Below, piece after piece: positions 52,876-63,985 of a DNA stretch of 64,000 nt. The stretch's first letter is position 1. Each line of letters opens with the position of its first letter. The translations under genes were made by a program, and so were the position numbers. The DNA comes from Nothophaeocryptopus gaeumannii (lineage: Eukaryota > Ascomycota > Dothideomycetes > Mycosphaerellales > Mycosphaerellaceae), in the NCBI GenBank assembly GCA_031771865.1, contig JASISA010000003.1, forward strand, positions 186,001 to 250,000. Direction: 5' to 3'. Below the pieces are notes generated by a model, which worked only from the letters and a program-made list of their open reading frames with translations, searched no databases and was not told the DNA's origin.

Positions 52876-53611
52876 TGGCAGTGGAAAGAAGCAGCACTCC
52901 AAACGCAAGTCGAATGTCGCAAAAGATGTAAAGCGCGCCCCTGGATCGAATCCTACCTTCCCTCACAGACATGTCACCGATGGCCCTCAAGACGTGTTCC
53001 GCCTCCGGAAATGCCATCGTACATCTCGAGAAGTCCTCGAGTTTCAGGGCTTGCTCGACTATTGTGAACGACCCCTCTGGATGTGTCGTCGCTCGCCATG
53101 GATATCGCAACAATCCAGCTGGGAAGGAATTGAGTGCAGACCAGAGGCTGACGGTTTGGAAGTGTCCATGAATCTGCGAATATACTCTGTCTGCAGACCA
53201 GGACGGAGCCTTGGTGAAGACGAGTTTCCTGCAGTCCAAGTGTGAGTGGTGTGCCTGTTCCAGGTATTGCAACTCCTGCCTCGGACAGCTGCACATCTGG
53301 GCAACCGCCTGCACACGATCGTCATGAAAGTACCTGAGTGCCAACGCCGTGTTATCTTCTTCCTGAGGCGCACCACTCGAAGCTACCAGCTACTAAGCAG
53401 CTTTGCAGAACTGGACGTAATTCGAGACGCGCACCTGAAAATACATTTACAGTTTTCAGAAAGCCCTCGACACCCACGGCTATAATTCTTGTCGAACAGC
53501 ACTCCCATCGAGGTCCGCCTCGGTCTCCAGACGTTGCTTGACCTCAGCCTTCAGGCCCTTAAAAGAAATTTGTCTGCTAAAGGAGCGCCTTCGACACACG
53601 CACGTTCAGCT
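52876..53611. other. intergenic region
   Basis: Spacer between FYV7 and the first member of the tandem family. No gene is supported. Confidence 0.5.
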
Positions 53612-54537
53612 ATGTCGCGACCTCCAAATGATCAGAAACCCACGTTTGCCACGCAAAAGCACAATGGCAAGGATCTCCAACCCTTCAGATTCACAGACCT
53701 GCCGCCCGAGATTCGTTGCATGGTGTATGACCTAATCTTCGCCGAGGATGGTTCAATTAGAATACAGACTTACAATAAGAAATTTCCTCGCAAGGGGATA
53801 ACAATTCCGATGAGCACAGCCAGCAAGGGAAGTGATCCATCAAGTGGTAAAAGCCGTGCGGTGCGGTGTGGTTTCCATGTGGCGTCAAAGCATGATGGAC
53901 TCATCTGGAACGAGGATCTAGGCAAATGGATGACCCAAGTCCCAAGTCCGTTCACTCTTCTTCGGGCTTCTCGGCAAATTCTTCAGGACGCGGCTCCCAT
54001 TGCATATGCCACACAGGAATTCCGGCCTGGCACTCTGCAAGATCTACGGACTTTCCTCACCGGAATCGGAACTATGCGTAAACATCTTAAACATCTACAT
54101 CTCGAGATGAGACTCATACGCTTTTATCGCACCACGCTCGCCAAGCCGTGCCTGACGAAGCTAAAGGATTGTGTCGAGCTGAGAAGTGTGACTGTTGAAC
54201 ATTGATGTTCTGTTTCGCGGGAAAGGATCGCACCACGAACGGCCACACGACGATTGTGGAAGCGTTCGCCAAGGATTGCAGAGTTCTTCTGAAGACACTA
54301 CAAAAGGCCCAAAGAGAGAGGCAGAAGCACAATTCTTTCAATATCCTGGACATCATTCGCATATCGGATGAATATCTCGAAGGGGGCTGTGAGGAAGGGA
54401 GAGCCGGGGGGACGTGTATTTGTGATCACACAAGGTACTGCAACGTCAAATGCCGCGATATGGACCAGCATCATGACGCGTTGAAGAAGAGATTTCGACA
54501 GACGCTTGCCAGTGAGTTAGGCATCGATGAGTCCTGA
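53612..54537 (+). pseudogene. F-box-like/Cys-rich tandem family, member 1 (frame broken)
   Basis: The ATG at 53612 starts MSRPPNDQKPTF. The N-terminal F-box-like motif is FRFTDLPPEIRCMVYDLIF (about residues 29-47). A central helical part contains TLLRASRQILQDAAPIAYAT, the site where relatives have NRxIxxEAxxVLY. The frame ends at TGA 54203-54205. A frame one base away continues coherently with MFCFAGKD, KDCRVLLKTLQKA and a Cys-rich end (CICDHTRYCNVKC) to TGA at 54535-54537. A single missing base explains the break. These proteins resemble fungal F-box-like/2EXR proteins; function unknown. Confidence 0.65.
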
Positions 54538-55509
54538 GCCAGGATAGACGCCACAAAGAGTGCCTGAAGTAGACAAGGTCATAATGCAAATGGGCATGGA
54601 TTGGGCGACTAACAGGCGCTAGACTTTGGCTGGAAATGTTTGACTTGCACATGGAATGGTCGAAACTTGAACTTGCTTTGAAGCTCTGCTGAACGGCCTT
54701 CAGCGGAGCTCAAAAATATGGAAAGGACTGATGGAGAAGATGAAGGTGAGGAGATGAAGCTTGGGCTTTGGTATTGGTAAAATCAAGGTCTTGTTGCCCT
54801 CCGGTGTTGACAAGACGAACGAGATGTGTGTACACTCCATTGTTGGTACATTTACTTCACATGCTACGTCAGGCTGCCAGATCATAGTCAACTGATGTCT
54901 TCATCGCTAGACGTCACAAGCCTTGGCTACTCGAATCGGCACATGCTCGAAGTGAACCCACCGAGCGAATGCCAAGATTTTACGGGCGTAACACCTGAGG
55001 ACCTCTCCCTCCATTCGAGCTCCAACAGCTCATGATGCTCAATTTTCGCTTCATACGGCTAGCATTTGGACTTCTCGGGCCTCTTAGAGTATGACGACGG
55101 CGTTGGAGAGTCTAATCTTGTTTGCAAGCGCCCGGAACAACGCTGCATCGACCCAACATGGCCGCAAGCACACAATGACAGAGTCTTGGCTTCTGATCGA
55201 TCTCCCGTGGTGGTATCCAAGCCTCCTTCACCAGAACGGAATAGGCTAAGCAACGGCCGGTGACTGGCATACGCAGATAAGACCTCGCTCTTCATTCGAC
55301 GAGACAAGCGACCCTACTGACTCTGTGATGCGTTTGCCTAAGAAATCAACATGGTCGTGAAGAATGCAGCCATGACCAAAGCGGAATACATTACATGAAC
55401 CAGTTGGCAAGACTTGTGGTTAATTGAAGCATTGAAGTCTGGAGTCTGGCGGAATTCAACGATCGAAGTATTCCTATTCCAATTCCAATAACAACGCCAG
55501 TCACCACAT
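54538..55509. other. intergenic region
   Basis: No gene supported. Confidence 0.5.
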
Positions 55510-56929
55510 TTACTGTAGCTTCCCCTTCTTGGGAACAATGTGAGCCTCCATGTACATCCTCAAGTCGCCTCTATCAACACACTCCTTGTCAAGGTAGTAC
55601 CGTAGACTCTCGTCCTGATTTCGGTACCACTGCAGCTTACGTGCATCTTTTTCATTGCCTTCCTTCTGCGGCAGAACCCACAAATGCATCTCCCAATGAT
55701 CTTTCAAGGCGCTGTACAGCTGGTAAGGGTGAACGCGGCTTGATCTCTGCGCAACGGTGCCCAGCTTCGAGATTTTTCTTTCTAGTGCCGCAAAGATTGC
55801 TTCCTGAGTATCGACGCCGTCTGCGATAGTCATGACCACTTCCAGCGGTAGGGTAATCTCTTCGAATTGCATTTTTCCAACTCGATTGACCATTCGAATG
55901 CCCAGTTCAATCACCTCGTTCCCGGTCTTCGGAACCGGCGTGCTTCTCGAGTATGGGATAAAGGTCATTGGGGGTAAGTAGGGATGGTCCTCCCGCTCCA
56001 TCTCTCCCCTTCGAAATGCTTCATCACGCTCATTTACTGTCGCCATGAACTGACGTAGGTCATTTTCACTCAGCATCTGCTTGAAAATCCCTCGCAGCTC
56101 CGGTTTGAAAACCACATCTTCCATGAAATGGACACCTTGATCGATGGCGTGATCGACGGAGCCAATGAGGGTGTCTTGGAAAATCATGCTGGGGACCTTC
56201 ACGAAGTGTTTGATATCTTTTTTGCCTTGCTCGTCCCAGAAGAAACGACACAGAACGCTGTTGAACGTGACATGGTCTTTGTGTTCGAATGCGCGTGACT
56301 CGCAAAGTGGCATAGTGCCAATTGCATCGTATCCAAACTGTAACGTTCGGTCTCGAAGGGCAGGCTTCTCTGGTGTGACCTCCTAGACTTCCACCTCGAT
56401 CGGTAGCTCAGGCTGTGTCTGCCCCGATCTTCTTGTAGAACAGATCGCGAATCTTTGTCCAGCGAAAGCGTCCGGCTTCAGTCTTGTTGCAGTAGGGATC
56501 CCGTTCGTCTCGGAATGTGATGCGCGCCATCAGACATAAAGGTTTGCTTGGCCGTTGGAGCCGCAGTGCTTTGTTACATTCCCGTTTGACCAGATTCATC
56601 AACCCGTTGGGTCCTTCATCGACAGGCATGTGTAGTTTCACCCCCTGCCAATGCCTCAAACAGCGTCCTGACTGAAGATGTACGAATGTGATCGTGACGA
56701 TGGCGGTTGGTGAGGTGCGTTCGTGGACAGGAGCTGAGTGCGCAATCTGTGGTTCAGAGAACGAAGAAGTCGAAATGTTGGATCCGTCCTTGGATGGCGT
56801 CGACATGAGCACGAAGGCGCGCTCGCTAGACCCTCCAGCGAATGGATTCGAAGTGCTGGGGTCTGTTGTTCCATTGGTATACGATTGTGATCCCTCCTCC
56901 GGGACGGGTAGCGAGTAGAGGATGACCAT
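55510..56929 (-). pseudogene. unknown protein, one frameshift and one in-frame TAG
   Basis: The ATG at 56929 (MVILYSLPVPEEG) opens 173 codons including ARITFRDERDPYCNKTE and RFRWTKIRDLFYKKIG. The frame stops at TGA 56408-56410. A frame one base away continues (PELPIEVEV), meets TAG at 56383-56385, then goes on in the same frame for about 290 codons (LQFGYDAIGTMPLCESRAFE, KDHWEMHLWVLPQKEG) to TAA at 55510-55512. All parts look coding. Family unknown. It lies inside the tandem F-box-like region but on the other strand and is not a member. Confidence 0.6.
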
Positions 56930-57560
56930 GGTTGATAACGATGTGCTTAGATCATGCTCTATTCAACGCTTGCATCCGGTACGCGTAGATTACCTGTATG
57001 TCCATGTATACGAAAACACTCAGATTCTCAGTTCTGCAACGTCGGATCCGCGCCGGGAAGGGACATTAGCCAACCTGTACTTACCCGTGCCCCATGTGCC
57101 TACCTAAACTAAAGCACAGCTGAAGAGGAAACTGCGACGCAGCAGCGCACATCTTCTTTGACCATGACGACATCCAGGGATCATCATACAGCTGACGAAA
57201 GTTGAGCGACCAACAATATGAAACAAAGCCGATGTTCTCGAATTCTGCAAAGTGGGTCTCAAAGGTGCACGGACCCTTGGATGAGTGAATCAGCCCATGC
57301 AAGATGCAGAGGCGGTCTCTATCCGGCGCACCATCATAGGCTACAATTCTCATCTACCAGAAGATCTCATCTCGGGTCTAGTATATTTACTGGCTGAATA
57401 TCAGCTCAGCTCTTTCGCCGTTTCCTCCGAGATCGCAGACAAACGCTGGGCTTGGCAGCCATCTCTGCGGATGTCTTCACTGAGAGCTTAGCATCTTGCG
57501 ATTCCTCCTGCTATCTCCTCCAATCTCATTTCCTTGAGGACTTCGTACCAGCTGGAAATC
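56930..57560. other. intergenic region
   Basis: Between divergent genes. No gene is supported. Confidence 0.5.
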
Positions 57561-58402
57561 ATGACAGCCTCCGATTCGAACGAACAGCAGCAAATGGCTG
57601 GATTGATGGATCTGGCCGCCGAAACCCGCATCGAGATCTACAAGTACCTCGTGGTCGAAGAGAGTCCCATCCAGCTCCAGATCCGCAGTAGTTCCAAGCA
57701 TGGCCGGCAAGTCGTGCGTCGCGGTCATCATCGCAACTACAGTCACCTTGCACAGGTCTATGATGCCAAGAAGAGAGCGTGGGTCGAAGCTCCTCCCGAC
57801 AAGACCGCCATCCTCTTCACGAACCGAGAGATCTATCTTGAGGCCACTCAAGTCCTGTACGGCGAAAATGTCTTCTCTTTCAAAACGACCACCGCCCTCA
57901 AGGACTTCCTTTGAGCTGATCGACAAACGTGCCAATCACCTTAAGTACATCATCATCGAGCCCGAAGGATACGTCCGCTCCACGACCGCAAATGCTGCTA
58001 CCCTCCTCAAATCCGCCCCCAGCTTGCGTAGCCTGCCTCGATCATTACAACTTCTGCTGCGGCGGCGAGTACCGTCCTATTCTACTCGATAAGCTGGCGA
58101 AGGACTGCGAGAATCTTCTCCGCATCCTCCAGAAGTCGATCGAACAGCGTCAGGTCGCCGCCAATGTTCTCGACATCACGACCATTGCATTACGTCCTGA
58201 TTCTTGGCGATGCTTTGGTAATTGCCGGGAATGTTGTCGTCGTCGCATAGCGCGCGAGTCGAATAGCCGTTACCGATGCTGGTGTACTCGTGTCAAAGAG
58301 TACAAACTGGAGATGAACAAAATGTTGCGTGGTATCATTGCAGAGAAGCTCGGTGTTAAGGAGAAAATGGCTGTGAATACGCCACGCAATATGAAAAGTT
58401 AG
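57561..58402 (+). pseudogene. F-box-like/Cys-rich tandem family, member 2 (two frameshifts)
   Basis: The ATG at 57561 (MTASDSNEQQQ) leads into the F-box-like motif LMDLAAETRIEIYKYLVVEE and the repeat-like ILFTNREIYLEATQVLYGEN block. An extra T near 57909-57912 ends the frame at TGA 57912-57914. The next frame carries ELIDKRANHLKYIIIEPEG. An extra C near 58034-58037 shifts it again. The last frame has CENLLRILQKSIEQRQ and a Cys-rich end (CFGNCRECCRRR then CWC) to TAG at 58400-58402. Both breaks are single-base insertions. Confidence 0.65.
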
Positions 58403-58820
58403 CCCAGGCTTAAGAGGCGCTGTTGGTGGGTCCCGCGTGGAAAATGTCTCTGGAGAAGCAATGCATGAGGTGCTGGACGCGAAACATCTCAGGCTTGGAG
58501 CGTGCAACCGTATGTTTCCAGTAGTTGAAGCAGTCTGTAGAGCAGTCAGGGGCGTATTCAGCAGGTCAGCGGCTGCAGTTCTCTCTCGATAGTCCAGCTG
58601 TTGAGGTGGTGCTGATGTGCGCAAGTAATCACCTGCCGAATATGGTGCGCCAGGCACTCATGCCGCTCCGCATGTGAATGAACAGCTAAGGAGGTCACCC
58701 CGGGCCGCACTCTCATCGAAACATCTGCCTTTCAAACCACTGGCTTTCTCCAACACAACAACACCTACTTCTAACACACCCGAGAAGACGCTCAAGCACC
58801 ACATCGCCAAACAACAAGTC
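58403..58820. other. spacer between tandem family members
   Basis: An in-frame extension upstream of the ATG at 58821 exists (from 58674) but lacks its own ATG. It is likely leader. Confidence 0.45.
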
Positions 58821-60006
58821 ATGGTCAAACAAGAGGACATGGTCGAGCAACAGGGCATGGCCGGGTCTGCCATCGTCCGACCGGACATGTCTGGACAAGG
58901 CATCGCTGAACTGGACATCGAGGGTCAACATACCATGCAGCTCAACGCTCAGCTTATGCCATACGCTCCAGCAATAGAGAGCAGCACCTCGACGGTTGCC
59001 CTGTTCGACGAGAACACCTCGAGCTTCAAGCAGTCCATTACCGTCACGAACAACACCTCCTTTACGGTCAAGCCGGTAAGTCTCCTTCACACTCTCTTTC
59101 TCGATGTGCCAGATGAGGGCATTGCTGACCAGGGAACCTCCAGTATACCATCGAGGATGGGCCAATGCAGGGATATCGTGTGCTTGTCCTCATCCCAGCC
59201 ACCTCGTTTCGACTCAAGGACCTTCCGGTGGAGGTACGTCACCTCATCTATGCCTACTACTTTGGCAAGTCGAAGACCATCTTCATCAAGAGATACTGCT
59301 CAGGCGAGAAGGATGGCCGTCTCGTGCAGGTAAAGCTCCCTCTCCCACTACATCTCTATCATAGCTGACTATTTTACAACAGACCAGCTTCCGTCCCAAG
59401 CGCGTAGGCGGGAATGGCTGGGACAACACCACCAAGAAGTACACCAACCGAGACACGAAAGCCCTCGCCTTGCTGTTCGTCGATAAGGAGATTCATGCAG
59501 AGGCAACCCAGGTTCTCTACGAAACCACACGATTCGGGTTTGAGCGATTCTCAGGTATCGAAGCCCTCATGAAGGTCGGTAAGCGCTCTACACCTCACCT
59601 TCGCGAAGTCGATCTCAGCCGAATCAACAACGACCGCTGGTTCTCAGAGGCTGGTAAGATGCTCAAGCGTGCGAATGGCTTGCAAAAGGTATTTGTGAGC
59701 CACCGTCACATCTGCGCCGAGGGTCGATCAGAGGCTTTCTTCGTCGAGTGCTTTCTGCCGATGCTGAGGGCCATTCAGAAGGCACAGACGGCTCGCAACC
59801 CGGAGAAGATTCTGGAGACATTCGAGTGCGTCAAGTGTGAGTACAACACCTGTCTTGCGGGACCGACGGATCTCCCGTTCCCGAGCTACGACAGCGCGGG
59901 CCATGTGTGCCTCAAGTGTAAGTCGTCTCAGGTCAAGGCTGAGAAGGAGGCGGCGTACTGGGCTGAGGCGAAGAAGATCATCGCAGCGAAGCTCGACTTG
60001 GTGTAG
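58821..60006 (+). CDS. F-box-like/Cys-rich tandem family, member 3 (intact)
   Basis: The intact reference copy of the family, 354 residues. Exons are 58821-59075, 59144-59329 and 59383-60006. An N-terminal module ends in a beta-rich segment (STVALFDENTSSFKQSI). Exon 2 carries YTIEDGPMQGYRVLVLIP and the F-box-like SFRLKDLPVEVRHLIYAYYF. Exon 3 has the LLFVDKEIHAEATQVLYETT block and a leucine-rich middle. The C-terminal Cys-rich stretch is CVKCEYNTC, followed 20 residues later by CLKCK, a possible zinc site. It is adjacent to members 4 and 5 in the same orientation. Substrate-recruiting F-box-type proteins are a reasonable comparison, but no partner can be named. Confidence 0.75.
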
Positions 60007-60475
60007 AAGCTTGGGGCTTTCGGAGGCCGATTCGGCTGCGTGAAAACGAGTGCAGATTTCGAGAGAGTAGGTGGTAGCTGCAAGCAGGACGGGGGGAGAA
60101 TTGAGCATGTGCATGTGCATGCGACATATCGGGCTGGCGGGATCAAGCTAGCAGAGGAGGTCCGTGTGGAAGCCTCGGGCAGTCAAAGCCATCACATCGT
60201 CGTCGTTCAGAAAGGGCTAGCGCTTGCTTCTTGCATATTTCGTAGATTCTGCAAATGAACCAGTGTCGTATCCAGCGTCTCTAGGTCCTCACTTAGGAGT
60301 CATGTGCGTGGGCAGTCACATGCCGCTGCGGCGCCAGGCATCCATGCAGCTGCAGGTGAACAATTGAAGTTGACAATGCGAACCCTTTTCCACCTCTCAC
60401 TCAACCCTTTCTCATAAGTCCAATACATCAACATCCTCCAAGTTCTGATCTTGTCGACCCCACAACATTGAGGCG
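60007..60475. other. spacer between tandem family members
   Basis: Promoter of member 4. No gene is supported. A short GTGCAT repeat lies near 60108-60120. Confidence 0.45.
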
Positions 60476-61526
60476 ATGACTCAACAGCGCCTCATCAAGC
60501 ACCTAGATGGTGACACCACACCTTGGCACGGCGCTGTGGAGTCCAATAGCGGCGTCGCGCTATTCAATGAGTCGACCTCCAAGTTCAAGCACGCGATCAG
60601 CATCTCAGATGATGCGCCGTTCATGGTCAGCCCAGTAAGTGAGCTTCCGATCTGCTGGCTGAAACCATGCTAACCGCACAAACTCCAGTACACTATCGAA
60701 AGCGACCCGTATCAGGGACACCATGTACTCATCCTCGTACCAACTACATCATTTCGGCTGCTGGATCTCCCGATAGAGGTCCGCCACATCATCTATGGCT
60801 ACTACTTCGGAGATTCCAAGGGCGTCGCACTCAAGAGATACAAGCCGGCGGGAGCCAAGAAGGATCGAATCGTTCAGGCTAGCTTTCGGCCTGGACGACG
60901 CTCTCAAAGCAACTGGGATACGAATTTGAAGAAGAGAACGGACCGTGATCAGAGAGCACTCGGCCTGTTGCGGGTGAGTCGGCAGGTTCACGATGAGGCA
61001 GCAGAGATCTTGTACGGCGGCACTACATTCTTCCTGCGGGACCAACCCACGGTCGAGACGTTCACGAGCTTGATCAAGAATTCGATCGGTCACTTGAGGG
61101 AAGTTGAGCTGGGCGGACTGTACGGTTTCAACATGCGTGAGATTCTCGCCGCGACGGTGAAGTCGTTGGAGGGCTTCAGGCCTCCGAAGAGTGTACGTTG
61201 CGCATGAGATGATTTGCCACACTGCGGAGTACGTGCGATTTGACGCAAAGTCCTTTGCCGACTGCACCCTGCCACTCCTGCAAGCTGTACAGAAATCGCG
61301 CGAGAAGAGATCTGTATCCCAGAATGAGAGTGTCGCCGAGCTCTTCCACTGCAGTAGATGCTCTTGTGAGCAGTGCGATCCCAAGCAGGAGACCGCTGGC
61401 AAATTCAAACAGGCCTTTTGCCGCAAATGCCACTCTTGCGGCTCGCATGAAGCTGCGATAGCTGCGGAGAACAACTTCTGGGACGAGGTCAAGGAGATCA
61501 TCAAGCCGAACCTCAGTCTCGAATAG
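60476..61526 (+). pseudogene. F-box-like/Cys-rich tandem family, member 4 (frame broken)
   Basis: The ATG at 60476 (MTQQRLIKHLDGD). Exon 1 ends at 60634, and a 54-nt intron (60635-60688) matches the position of member 3's first intron. Exon 2 begins YTIESDPYQGHHVLILVP, followed by the F-box-like SFRLLDLPIEVRHIIYGYYF and RVSRQVHDEAAEILYGGT. Near 61172-61186 the frame shifts by one (or by a 7-bp insertion) and stops at TGA 61205-61207. The continuing frame has VAHEMICHTAEYVRF, LLQAVQKSREKR and the Cys-rich end CSRCSCEQC, then CRKCHSCG, to TAG at 61524-61526. Member 3's second intron is absent here. Confidence 0.65.
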
Positions 61527-61960
61527 GCGATCTTCCACGGCTCGAGGCGTTACGAAACCTGGTATCTTGGAGCTATGGCTACCTGAGAGGCGCCAAAGGC
61601 AGCGAGGACTCGATCTGAGGCAGGCATTAAAGGATGCCTCGACGAGAGAGCCGGTAGTAGGCTGGGGCAGGGAGCGAGAATTGAGCGTCGAAGCAGGAGC
61701 ATGCAACAGGGACTTTCACAGTTCGGCGGTGGGCATCAGAGCGCCCTCAGAGGAGACCAGTCTCGAACGAGCGAGCCGCAGAAGCACTCACAGTCTTCCT
61801 CTGCCTAAGGTCTCGGCGGGCAGAAACGGCTTCATATTTCCAGATTCGTCACTTGGTCCGTGTTTCGACTTCGGTCTTTCCAGTATAAAAGCAAATCCAC
61901 TCCAAGCTTCTTCCTGTGTCTTTCTTTCTTATCCCATCTACAGAACCTCGAACATTGAAA
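61527..61960. other. spacer between tandem family members
   Basis: Promoter and leader of member 5. No gene is supported. Confidence 0.45.
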
Positions 61961-63127
61961 ATGGTCCCGCACACGACCAACATTCTCGAGACGCAATTGA
62001 AAGGCATGGCCGAGCCTAACGTCAACCACGAGGAGCAGGGCTTCGCTCCGCAAGGCGACGATCCGGAGAGCCATGAGCCGCAGAACCAGATAGTCCGCCT
62101 CGATCCCAACTCGAGTGGTCTTACCGGCGGAGTAGCGTACTACGACGAGCGCACCAAGTCGTACAAGCAGGATGTCTCAATTCGCCATGGAGGCTCCTTC
62201 GTTTACCAACAAGTAGGTCTCTCGCTGCTCCCTCGGGGCACCTTCAGCAATCGTGGAGCACATACTAATCCAGTCCAGTCCATCATGCCATCGGGCCCGC
62301 TGGAAGGACTTCCAATCCTCATCCTAGTCCCAGCCTCAGCGTTCCGCTTCCTCGACCTCCCAGCCGAAGTCCGCAACAACATCTACAGATACCTCTGCGT
62401 CTACCTCGAACCCATCTCTCTAAAGGTCTACGAGCCCGCCAAGCTGCGGAAGCGCCTCGTCCAGACCAGTTTCCGTCCTTCGTCCGGAGGCGTCAAGGGC
62501 ACCGGAGCCACCAACCAGAACTGGGACCCAGTCCTGAAGAAGCGCCTCAACCGAGACGTCACTGCCCTCAGTATTCTTCGCATCAACCGCCAAATCAACG
62601 GAGAGGCTTCGGCGATCCTGTACAGCGAGAACAAGTTCGTCTTCGAAGAATGCCAGGCACTGAAGCGCTTCCTCAACACCAAGAGCTTCAAGCGATCGAG
62701 CACCTCTCTACGCCACCTCGCGGTTGCTCGGGCCTGCGGACAGGGTGTCACCCAGATTCTGAAGCCACTACTGCGGGCAAACGGCCTCCGTAGTCTCCAG
62801 ATTTCGGCTGCAATGCTGTCCTGCTACGAGAGCGCAGGAGACATGATCAATGACTTCATGCCGTTGCTGAAGGCCTGGAAAAAGTACCATGCCGCTAACG
62901 AGCTCTCTGGTTCCGCGCTGGATGTACTGCGGTGTACGCAGTGTGATTGTGTTGATTGCAGGATGGCGAAGACGGCAGTTGGGTCGTACGAGCTGGATCA
63001 GATGCGTAAGCAGCATCGACAGGCTGCGCGTGCCGATTATGCTCGCTTCTTGCGCTTCAAGGAGCTTGCGGCAGCAGCTCTCGAGGCAGACGCCATCCGC
63101 CCTTTCAGCCAGCTCAAACCCGCATAA
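61961..63127 (+). CDS. F-box-like/Cys-rich tandem family, member 5 (intact)
   Basis: The ATG at 61961 (MVPHTTNILETQ). Exon 1 ends at 62212 and a 66-nt intron (62213-62278) is placed at the same position as in members 3 and 4. The intron is a multiple of three without a stop, so retention would also give an open frame. It has two acceptors five bases apart (AG at 62273 and 62278). Exon 2 carries LPILILVPASAFRFLDLPAE with VRNNIYRYL, then ILRINRQINGEASAILYSEN, a Leu-rich middle, and the Cys-rich CTQCDCVDC. Spliced length is 366 residues. The frame is intact. Confidence 0.75.
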   Translation: MVPHTTNILETQLKGMAEPNVNHEEQGFAPQGDDPESHEPQNQIVRLDPNSSGLTGGVAYYDERTKSYKQDVSIRHGGSFVYQQVGLSLLPRGTFSNRGAHTNPVQSIMPSGPLEGLPILILVPASAFRFLDLPAEVRNNIYRYLCVYLEPISLKVYEPAKLRKRLVQTSFRPSSGGVKGTGATNQNWDPVLKKRLNRDVTALSILRINRQINGEASAILYSENKFVFEECQALKRFLNTKSFKRSSTSLRHLAVARACGQGVTQILKPLLRANGLRSLQISAAMLSCYESAGDMINDFMPLLKAWKKYHAANELSGSALDVLRCTQCDCVDCRMAKTAVGSYELDQMRKQHRQAARADYARFLRFKELAAAALEADAIRPFSQLKPA

Positions 63128-63490
63128 GTCTCAAGGAAGGAAATTTCGAGTGCGAGAAGAGACCAGTAGTCTCCAGTGAAAGGCAGACTGGTGGGCCCAA
63201 CAATCACGGTAGTACTCAGAGAGAGGCGTCTGTCATTTTCCAGCATTCAGCGTTCGGCATCCAGCATGAGCTGTGGCGCCCTACATGAGGGGCCGTCGTC
63301 TTGGGCCCGGGAGCTCGGAGGTCAAACAGCGTTCTAAAAGGTCTTCTAATCTCTTTCCAACTCAAGTGTAGTCCTTTCCATGCCAGATTGAGATACTTTC
63401 TCCATGTTTCATATCTCATCGCTGTCTACGCACTCCGATTCCGATATGGTAGATAGCTGCGGATTCTAGCTCATCCCTCATCTCACATCC
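63128..63490. other. intergenic region
   Basis: No gene supported. Confidence 0.45.
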
Positions 63491-63985
63491 AGCGATGAAG
63501 ACAAAGCATCCTGGTCCAACTTCCAGAAGAAGATCGAAGAGCCCTACGTCAAAGATTCCCATGCTGTTTCAGAGCTAGGTAAGCCTTCTTCGAGTTCCAA
63601 GACCAATGCTTGCCATTACTGACAGTATCCTCTAGATACTTTGTCTTCACATTAGGCTCCTTCCCACGCCTCCCTTGGGACGGAATCAAATTCATCATCA
63701 CATATCGAGGAGTCCCAACGACCCTGGGTCCCCAATTTCCGAATGGACGAGCGATTCGTCTTCGCAATTTACAGCAATCAAGATGTAAAGAAAGTGAAGC
63801 GCATTGTGAAAGATGTGATGGCGAAGGCGGAGGAGTTCCTAGGGCGGACGAGGTTGACTTCTTGGTATCAGAAGCTGGGGTATGGAGGACTTCCGGTTTT
63901 TATGAAGGGTTTTGAGCAGATGCGAGAGGGATTGTGGCCTAGTCCAGAGACAGCGATGCCGGAGAAAGCAGGGGATACCGAGTAG
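63491..63985 (+). pseudogene. unknown gene, broken or partial
   Basis: A coding-like exon (about 63491-63580, DEDKASWSNFQKKIEEPYV) ends in a good donor, GTAAGC at 63581. The intron ends CTCTAG at about 63635. Downstream, one frame reads FVFTLGSFPRLPWDGIKF and stops making sense near 63740. Another frame contains an in-frame TAG and then MDERFVFAIYSNQDVKKVK, running to TAG at 63983-63985. A one-base shift near 63740 would join the two good parts. No start codon or family is recognised. Confidence 0.35.
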
